In this document: in pieces, positions 58,345-64,000 of the stretch
Layout of the letters: each line of letters starts with the position of its first letter
Position numbering within the stretch: the first letter of the stretch is position 1
DNA from: Streptomyces sp. CB01201
GTDB lineage: Bacteria > Actinomycetota > Actinomycetes > Streptomycetales > Streptomycetaceae
DNA length: 64,000 nucleotides
Reading direction: 5' to 3'
Assembly: GCF_002803085.1 (NCBI RefSeq)
Contig: NZ_NNBJ01000002.1
Location: forward strand, 495,590 to 559,589
Made by a program: the position numbers and the translations under genes
Notes under the pieces: model-generated
What the model was told of the DNA's origin: nothing
The model's input: only the letters and a program-made list of their open reading frames with translations
The model's database searches: none

Positions 58345-58370
58345 TGGCACTCTCACTCGATGAGTGCTAA
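58345..58370 (-). promoter_or_regulatory. CIRCE (HrcA operator)-like element
   Basis: TGGCACTC (58345-58352), nine bases, then GAGTGCTAA (58362-58370). The second arm is perfect to the CIRCE consensus TTAGCACTC-N9-GAGTGCTAA; the first has two changes (7 of 9). It is 12 bases before the FmdB gene start codon. Confidence 0.85.
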
Positions 58371-58400
58371 CGACGGTCCATAGTGACGTATTCCCCGGGA

Positions 58401-59672
58401 TCAGTCCACCGTGACGGGAACACGGTGACCGACGCCACGCGCCACGGTACGTGCCGCCGGGCGCGGAGTGAGCCGCGAGCGCAGGGCGAGGAGCGTCACC
58501 AGGGCCAGCGCGGTGCCCGCCATCGGCACCAGGAATCCGGCCGTCGAGCCATGGGCGTCGGTCAGCCGGCCGGCCACCGTGACCGCGGCGGCCTGGCCGA
58601 GCGCGACGGCGCCCGTCAGCCAGGTGAACGCCTCGGTGCGCGAGGTCGACGGGACCAGCGACTCGACCAGCGTGTAGCCGGTGATCAGCGCCGGGGCGAT
58701 GCACAGGCCGACGATCAGGCCGAGGCCGCCGAGCAGCAGCGCGGACTGCGCCGCCCACAGGCCGGAGGCCGCGATGGTCAGCGCCGCGTAACCGGCGATC
58801 AGCCGGGTGCGGGGAGCGGACTTCCAGGCGATGGCTCCGCAGGCGATGCCCGCCAGCATGTTGCCGGCGGCGAAGATGCCGTAGAGGACGCCGTTGATGC
58901 CCGGGTTGCCGATCTCCTCGGCGAACGCGGTGAGCGAGACCTGCATGCCGCCGAAGACCGCGCCGATGCCGAGGAAGGCCATCGCCAGGACGCGTACGCC
59001 CGGGATGGACAGCGCGGAGGTGTGTTCGGCCTGCTCCAACTCGGCGGCGCTGCGCACCGGCGGCTGGGTGGCGCGGCGGGCCGCGAACAGCAGGCCGCCG
59101 ACCAGGGTGAGCGAGGCCTCGGCGATCAGGCCGGCCGCCGGGTGCACGCCGGTGCACAGGGCGGTGGCGAGGACCGGGCCGATGACGAAGGTGAACTCGT
59201 CCGTCACGGACTCGAAGGCGGCGGCGGTCGCCATCAGGGGCGAGCCGTCGAGCTTGTTCGCCCAGCGGGCCCGCACCATGGGCCCGACCTGCGGGACCGA
59301 GGCGCCGGTGGGCACGGCGGCGATGAACAGTGCCCACAGGGGCGCGCCGGCCAGGGCCAGCGCGGTCAGCGTCGAGACCGAGGCCGCGTGGACCAGGACG
59401 CCGGGCACCAGGACGGCGCGCTGGCCGAAGCGGTCGGCGAGCTTGCCGCTCTGCGGGGCGAACAGCGCCATGGACACGCCCGTGAAGGCGGCCACCGCAC
59501 CGGCGCCGCCGTACGAGCCGGTCGTGTGCTGGACCAGGAGCAGGATGCCGATGGTGAGCATCGCGAAGGGCTGCCGGGCGGCGAAGCCGGGCAGGAGGAA
59601 GGACAGTGCGCCGGGTGTGCGCAGCAGCCGGCCGTAACCGGGCCGCTTGTCAGAAGTGACCGTGGATGCCAC
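58401..59672 (-). CDS. MFS transporter
   Basis: The 423-residue form starts at GTG 59672, with AAGGGG upstream; GTG 59714 is an alternative. Twelve hydrophobic segments are seen, with GKLADRFGQRAVLVPG as loop 2-3 motif and LPGFAARQPFAMLTIGILLL in the first helices. No substrate is evident. It shares the divergent/upstream region with the CIRCE-controlled gene but starts 1.3 kb away, so it is probably a separate transcript. Confidence 0.87.
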   Translation of the reverse strand: MASTVTSDKRPGYGRLLRTPGALSFLLPGFAARQPFAMLTIGILLLVQHTTGSYGGAGAVAAFTGVSMALFAPQSGKLADRFGQRAVLVPGVLVHAASVSTLTALALAGAPLWALFIAAVPTGASVPQVGPMVRARWANKLDGSPLMATAAAFESVTDEFTFVIGPVLATALCTGVHPAAGLIAEASLTLVGGLLFAARRATQPPVRSAAELEQAEHTSALSIPGVRVLAMAFLGIGAVFGGMQVSLTAFAEEIGNPGINGVLYGIFAAGNMLAGIACGAIAWKSAPRTRLIAGYAALTIAASGLWAAQSALLLGGLGLIVGLCIAPALITGYTLVESLVPSTSRTEAFTWLTGAVALGQAAAVTVAGRLTDAHGSTAGFLVPMAGTALALVTLLALRSRLTPRPAARTVARGVGHRVPVTVD

Positions 59673-59711
59673 GGCCCCTTGCCTTTCTGCCGCCTGGTAG
59701 CGCGCCCCATG

Positions 59712-59723
59712 CACAGATCTGTG
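59712..59723. promoter_or_regulatory. 12-bp palindrome before the MFS gene
   Basis: CACAGATCTGTG is a perfect palindrome about 40 bases upstream of the MFS start. Candidate operator, regulator unknown. Confidence 0.4.
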
Positions 59724-59873
59724 GGTGCGGGCGTTGCCGAGAGCTGTCCTCTTGCGCGGATCTGCGGTAGATGCCGGGGTGCTGCGGGGAGCCCCCGACC
59801 GCCATACGGTCGCGCCAGCTCTGCGTCAGGCAGAGTTGGTCGATCAGTGGTGTGCCTTCATGATACAGAGTCC

Positions 59874-59909
59874 TGGCACTCCGTGCCTACGATTCCGCAC
59901 GGAGTGCCA
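59874..59909 (-). terminator. terminator after the antiporter gene
   Basis: A 13-bp perfect inverted repeat (59874-59886 with 59897-59909, 10-base loop) 56 bases beyond the stop at 59965. The remaining part of the 59673-59964 gap has no supported gene. Confidence 0.8.
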
Positions 59910-59964
59910 ACTTTCAGCCTGTGTTTATGCGGCCGACATACGGTTTAACGCCGTGCAACGCGGC

Positions 59965-61524
59965 TTAATGCGCCGTTCTTCCGGGCTTCGCCTTCTTGCC
60001 GGCGTTCCCGGTCCCGTTCTTGGCCGGCTCCCGCGTGCCGCCGGTGCCCAGCCAGCCCGCGAGCTTGCCGCCCTGGCCGACCGCGCGGAGCCGGGCCTCG
60101 GCCGCGTCCCGTACCGGATCGGTGGCGACCACCAGGAGTTCGTCGCCCTGGCGCAGCACCGTGGTGGGCCCGGGGACGAAGCTCTTGCCGTCCCGTACGA
60201 CCAGGGTGACGGCCGCGCCGGGCGGCAGCCGCAGCTCGTGCACCTCGACGCCGTGCATCCGCGACTTCGGCGGGATCGCCACCGACAGCAGATGGCCGCG
60301 CAGCCGCTCCAGGGGCGCCGATTCGACGCCGAGGTCGGCGGCCTCGTCGGAGTCCGAGAGCTGGAGCTTGCGGGCCAGCCACGGCAGCGTCGGGCCCTGG
60401 ATCAGGGTGTAGACGACGACCAGGATGAAGACGATGTTGAAGACCTTCTCGCTGCCGTCGACCCCGGAGACCATGGGGATGGTGGCGAGAATGATGGGCA
60501 CGGCGCCGCGCAGGCCCGCCCAGGACATCAGGGCCTTCTCCTGCCACGGGATGCGGAACGGCAGCAGGCTCAGCAGTACTTCCAGCGGCCGCGCCACCAT
60601 GGTCAGGACGAGTCCGATGATGACGGCCGGCCAGAAGTCGGCGGCCAGGTTGTGCGGGGTGACCAGCAGGCCGAGCAGGACGAACATGCCGATCTGGGCG
60701 AGCCAGCCGAGTCCGTCCGCGAAGCCGCGGGTGGCCGGCCAGTGCGGCAGCTTGGCGTTGCCGAGCACCATGGAGGCGAGGTAGACCGCGAGGAATCCGG
60801 AGCCGTGGGCCATCGCGCCGGCCGCGTAGGCGGACACGGCGATCGCCATCACCGCGATCGGGTAGAGGCCGGAGGCGGGCAGCGCCACGTGGCGCAGTCC
60901 GTACGAGCCGAGCCAGCCCACCGCGAGCCCGATGGACGCGCCGATGGCCAGCTCCAGGGCTATCTTCCCGACCAGCATGTACCAGGAGTCGACCGGCCCC
61001 GGCGTCGAGAAGGCGACGACCAGGATCACCACGGGGGCGTCGTTGAAGCCGGACTCGGCCTCCAGCACGCCGGTGATGCGCGAGGGCAGCGGCACCTTGC
61101 GCAGGACCGAGAAGACGGCCGCGGCATCGGTGGACGACACCACCGCGCCGATGATCAGCGCCTGCCGCCACTCCAGGCCCACCAGGTAATGGGCCCCCGC
61201 CGCCGTGACGCCCACGCTCACCGCGACGCCGGCGAGCGACAGCACCACGGCCGCCGGCAACGCCGGTTTGATCTCCTTCCACTTCGTGCCCAGGCCGCCC
61301 TCGGCCAGGATCACCACGAGTGCGGCATAGCCGATCACCTGCGTCAGTTCGGCGTCGTTGAACGTGACGTTGAAGATGCCGTCCTGCCCGATGGCGATCC
61401 CGATGCCGAGATACAGGAGCAGGCTGGGGAGCCCGCTGCGGGAGGAGATGCGCACCGCCGCGACGGCGATGAGCAGGACGAGCGAGCAGATGAGCAGGAG
61501 TTCGTTGAGCTGGTGGACAGTCAG
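59965..61524 (-). CDS. potassium/proton antiporter (CvrA/NhaP2-like) with TrkA-C domain
   Basis: The 519-residue form starts at a CTG codon at 61524 (conserved N-terminus TVHQLNELLLICSLVLL), behind GGGGAAGG; no ATG or GTG fits. About 12 membrane helices follow, with GAVVSSTDAAAVFSVLRKVP and ESGFNDAPVVI as CPA1 signatures. A C-terminal RCK_C domain (about 405-495) and a short basic tail follow. It would export K+ in exchange for protons under high K+ or low turgor. The leader 61525-61807 carries an inverted repeat. Confidence 0.9.
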   Translation of the reverse strand: MTVHQLNELLLICSLVLLIAVAAVRISSRSGLPSLLLYLGIGIAIGQDGIFNVTFNDAELTQVIGYAALVVILAEGGLGTKWKEIKPALPAAVVLSLAGVAVSVGVTAAGAHYLVGLEWRQALIIGAVVSSTDAAAVFSVLRKVPLPSRITGVLEAESGFNDAPVVILVVAFSTPGPVDSWYMLVGKIALELAIGASIGLAVGWLGSYGLRHVALPASGLYPIAVMAIAVSAYAAGAMAHGSGFLAVYLASMVLGNAKLPHWPATRGFADGLGWLAQIGMFVLLGLLVTPHNLAADFWPAVIIGLVLTMVARPLEVLLSLLPFRIPWQEKALMSWAGLRGAVPIILATIPMVSGVDGSEKVFNIVFILVVVYTLIQGPTLPWLARKLQLSDSDEAADLGVESAPLERLRGHLLSVAIPPKSRMHGVEVHELRLPPGAAVTLVVRDGKSFVPGPTTVLRQGDELLVVATDPVRDAAEARLRAVGQGGKLAGWLGTGGTREPAKNGTGNAGKKAKPGRTAH

Positions 61525-61641
61525 TGGCCGATCCTTCCCCTCAGGTGCCGCCAGGCACCCCCTGAAAATCGTGCATCCCCAAGCGCCTGGTGCGCATCCG
61601 GGGACTCCCGGGGCACCACGAATGAAACGTTCCGGCACCCC

Positions 61642-61659
61642 AAGGTACTTCGTTACCTT
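61642..61659. promoter_or_regulatory. inverted repeat in the antiporter leader
   Basis: AAGGTA (61642-61647) and TACCTT (61654-61659) with a 6-base spacer, in an AT-richer part of the 283-base gap between the antiporter and the penicillin-acylase-like gene. A hairpin GGTGCC-N4-GGCACC lies just before the antiporter ribosome site (about 61540-61557). Confidence 0.45.
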
Positions 61660-61807
61660 ACCTAATCTTTGACGCTTTCTTTACGCGAAGGCTCCTCTGA
61701 ACACCGTCCCGGTACGTGAACGCAGACACCGCGTCAGGGGCTCTCAGCGGCTGCGCCTATGGTTGCTCCCAGCACTCCTGGACCACCCTGCCCCTCGAAG
61801 GACAGCG

Positions 61808-64000
61808 ATGCCCGCCACCACAACCGCCCCTTCCGCCGGTACGACGGCCGGCAAGACGAGCAGGAAGAGGGGACGCCGCCTGAGGCTGTTCGTCCTCGTC
61901 CTGGTGCTGGCGCTGGTCGCGGGCGTCGCCTACGGCGCGTACTGGGGAGTCAGTACCGTGCGCGCCTCCTTCCCGCAGACCACCGGCACCCTCAAGGTCC
62001 CCGGCCTCACCGGTCAGGTCGAGGTCAAGCGCGACGACTACGGCGTCCCGCAGATCTACGCCGACAGCGACGCCGACCTCTTCATGGCCCAGGGCTACGT
62101 CCAGGCGCAGGACCGGTTCTACGAGATGGACGTCCGCCGGCACATGACCTCGGGCCGGCTCTCGGAGATGTTCGGCAGCGGCCAGGTCGACACCGACGCC
62201 TTCCTGCGCACGCTCGGCTGGCGCAAGGTGGCGCAGCAGGAGTACGACACCAAGCTGTCGCCGGCGACGAAGAAGTACCTCCAGGCCTACTCGGCGGGGG
62301 TGAACGCGTACCTCAAGGGCAAGGACGGCAAGGACATCTCCGTCGAGTACGCGGCCCTCAACCTCACCAACGACTACAAGCCCGAGGCCTGGTCGCCGGT
62401 CGACTCGGTGGCCTGGCTCAAGGCGATGGCCTGGGACCTGCGCGGCAACATGCAGGACGAGATCGACCGCTCCCTGATGACGAGCCGGCTCAGCCCGCAG
62501 CAGATCAAGGACCTGTATCCGGCCTACCCGACGGCCACCCACCGCCCCATCGTCGACGAGGGCTCGTACAGCAAGGCGTCGGGGAAGTTCGACCCCAACC
62601 GGGCCGCCAGCGCCTCCGACGGGACCTCGAACACCGCGCAGGGCGCGCTGCAGGGCATGCAGAGCCAGCTCGGCGCGCTGTCCGACACCCTCGACAAGAT
62701 CCCCTCGCTGCTCGGCCCCAACGGCAGCGGCATCGGCTCCAACTCCTGGGTGGTGTCGGGCCAGTACACGACGACCGGCATGCCGCTGCTCGCCAACGAC
62801 CCCCACCTCGCGCCGATGATGCCCTCGCTCTGGTACCAGATGGGCCTGCACTGCCGGACGGTCTCCAGCAAGTGCACCTACGACGTGGCGGGTTACACCT
62901 TCTCCGGCATGCCCGGCGTGGTCATCGGCCACAACCAGGACGTCTCCTGGGGCTTCACCAACCTCGGCGCCGACGTGACCGACCTGTACCTGGAGAAGAT
63001 CTCCGGCTCCAACTACCTCTACGACAACCAGGAGAAGCCCCTCGCGACGCGCGAGGAGGTCATCAAGGTGGCCGGCGGGGCCAGCAAGACCATCACCATC
63101 CGCGAGACCAACAACGGCCCGCTCGTCTCCGACCGGGACGACGAACTGGGCAAGGTCGGCCAGAAGGCGCCCGTCAACTCGGCGGCCCCCGACCGGGGCA
63201 CCGGCTACGCGGTCGCCCTGAAGTGGACGGCCCTGGAGCCCGGCAAGTCCATGGACGCCGTCTTCGAGCTCAACCGGGCAAGCGACTTCAAGTCCTTCCG
63301 GGCCGCCGCCAAGGACTTCGAGGTGCCCTCGCAGAACCTGATCTACGCCGACACCAAGGGCAACATCGGCTACCAGGCGCCGGGCAGGATCCCGGTGCGC
63401 GCGGACGGCGTCGACGGCACCATGCCGGCCCCGGGCTGGGACCCGAAGTACACCTGGAAGAAGAACTACGTCCCGTTCGAGGCGCTGCCCTACGAGTACA
63501 ACCCCAAGCGGGGCTTCATCGTCACCGCCAACCAGGCCGTGATCGACGAGAAGAAGTACCCGTACCTGCTCACCAAGGACTGGGGCTACGGCACCCGCAG
63601 CCAGCGGATCAACGACCTCATCGAGTCGAAGATCAAGGGCGGCGGGAAGATCTCCACCGAGGACATGCAGAAGATGCAGATGGACAACAGCAGCGAGATC
63701 GCCGCGCTGCTGACGCCCGCGCTGCTGAAGATCGACGTGTCCGACCCCTCGGTGCGCGAGGCGCAGAAGCTGCTCGAAGGCTGGGACTACACCCAGGAGA
63801 ACGACTCGGCGGCCGCCGCCTACTTCAACTCGGTGTGGCGCAACGTCCTGAAGCTGGCGTTCGGCAACAAGCTGCCCAAGGAACTGCGTCCCAAGGGCGA
63901 GTGCCTGTACGTGACGCCGCCGGCCGGCACCGGCCCGGTCGACGACCCCGACAAGAAGGTCTGGGAGTGCGGCGAGCGCGACGGCGACTCGGCGCAGCCC
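61808..64000 (+). CDS. penicillin acylase family N-terminal nucleophile hydrolase, 3' end beyond window
   Basis: The first 731 codons are visible; the start is ATG 61808, behind GAAGGA. A membrane anchor (LFVLVLVLALVAGVAYGAYW, about residues 28-47) follows a basic N-terminus. The alpha chain spans about 60-300 with DDYGVPQIYADSDADLFMAQ. GIGSNSWVVSG places the beta-chain nucleophile at Ser313 after autoproteolysis. AGYTFSGMPGVVIGHN and FIVTANQ are further family motifs. Members cleave amide bonds of beta-lactams or acyl-homoserine lactones. The protein continues past the window edge. Confidence 0.9.
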   Translation, partial: MPATTTAPSAGTTAGKTSRKRGRRLRLFVLVLVLALVAGVAYGAYWGVSTVRASFPQTTGTLKVPGLTGQVEVKRDDYGVPQIYADSDADLFMAQGYVQAQDRFYEMDVRRHMTSGRLSEMFGSGQVDTDAFLRTLGWRKVAQQEYDTKLSPATKKYLQAYSAGVNAYLKGKDGKDISVEYAALNLTNDYKPEAWSPVDSVAWLKAMAWDLRGNMQDEIDRSLMTSRLSPQQIKDLYPAYPTATHRPIVDEGSYSKASGKFDPNRAASASDGTSNTAQGALQGMQSQLGALSDTLDKIPSLLGPNGSGIGSNSWVVSGQYTTTGMPLLANDPHLAPMMPSLWYQMGLHCRTVSSKCTYDVAGYTFSGMPGVVIGHNQDVSWGFTNLGADVTDLYLEKISGSNYLYDNQEKPLATREEVIKVAGGASKTITIRETNNGPLVSDRDDELGKVGQKAPVNSAAPDRGTGYAVALKWTALEPGKSMDAVFELNRASDFKSFRAAAKDFEVPSQNLIYADTKGNIGYQAPGRIPVRADGVDGTMPAPGWDPKYTWKKNYVPFEALPYEYNPKRGFIVTANQAVIDEKKYPYLLTKDWGYGTRSQRINDLIESKIKGGGKISTEDMQKMQMDNSSEIAALLTPALLKIDVSDPSVREAQKLLEGWDYTQENDSAAAAYFNSVWRNVLKLAFGNKLPKELRPKGECLYVTPPAGTGPVDDPDKKVWECGERDGDSAQP

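Noticed and set aside
61525..61807. c-di-AMP (ydaO-type) riboswitch ahead of the antiporter
   Set aside because: Conserved core segments could not be matched by eye on either strand; an Infernal scan would decide.
1..64000. tRNA or rRNA genes, CRISPR arrays, insertion sequences or prophage genes
   Set aside because: No tRNA-like T-loop/acceptor sets, no spaced identical short repeats of CRISPR type, and no transposase, integrase or phage structural proteins were seen.

Overview
This window looks like a piece of a Streptomyces chromosome, inferred from sequence alone. It is very GC-rich with strong third-position GC bias. It carries hrdD, the XRE-DUF5753/DUF397 pair, a CbiX-like chelatase and many long GC-rich terminator hairpins. 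The gene order from about 13 to 40 kb and again from about 55 to 64 kb resembles, from memory and unchecked, the hrdD neighbourhood of model Streptomyces. The stretches at 0-11 kb and about 41.8-55 kb look like variable insertions.

Layout. (1) 1-4655, minus strand: an operon of nitronate monooxygenase, a YCII/ABM fusion protein, a TcuA-like flavoprotein, a DRE-TIM aldolase and a partial alpha/beta-hydrolase-like protein. A LysR regulator (5007-6032) lies upstream. Divergent from it is a 1313-residue iterative type I PKS (KS-AT-degenerate DH-ACP) followed by a TetR regulator. (2) 11.4-19.4 kb: an MFS/ArsR divergent pair, an L,D-transpeptidase lipoprotein, an LCP protein, an acyl-CoA synthetase and a secreted M6 protease. 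(3) 19.7-32.6 kb: TetR and DHA2 exporter, MarR and DODA-type dioxygenase, GNAT, hrdD with a SigR-type promoter, WYL regulator and exporter, and the fruR-fruK-fruA operon. (4) 32.7-41.6 kb: a small membrane protein, a DUF6227-like protein, a second L,D-transpeptidase with a Crp-like palindrome, a P1 peptidase, XRE/DUF397, three coupled small genes, LtrA, a CbiX-like chelatase and DUF1838. (5) 41.8-55.1 kb: an apparent low-oxygen/nitrogen-oxide island with a fused NirBD nitrite reductase, NarK, pyruvate formate-lyase with its activase, and a five-gene membrane-anchored molybdopterin/FeS/Rieske complex. A perfect Rex-type operator precedes pflB. (6) 55.3-64 kb: a small hypothetical protein, MscL, a SAF-domain protein, MTA phosphorylase, an FmdB/Ruc-like zinc ribbon behind a CIRCE element, an MFS transporter, a K+/H+ antiporter with a CTG start, and a partial penicillin-acylase-family protein.

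How parts may work together. In the low-oxygen island, NarK would import nitrate or exchange nitrate and nitrite, NirBD would reduce nitrite using siroheme (the CbiX-like gene is next door), and PFL would make formate and acetyl-CoA. The molybdoenzyme complex could either oxidise that formate to the quinone pool or be the missing nitrate reductase. In the left cluster the PKS most resembles bacterial orsellinate-type synthases. Its link to the opposite-strand flavoprotein/aldolase operon is only suggested by the shared LysR-centred layout.

The intergenic DNA holds a dispersed repeat family (eight copies of a 21-bp core at three sites) and many palindromic operators and terminators, listed individually.
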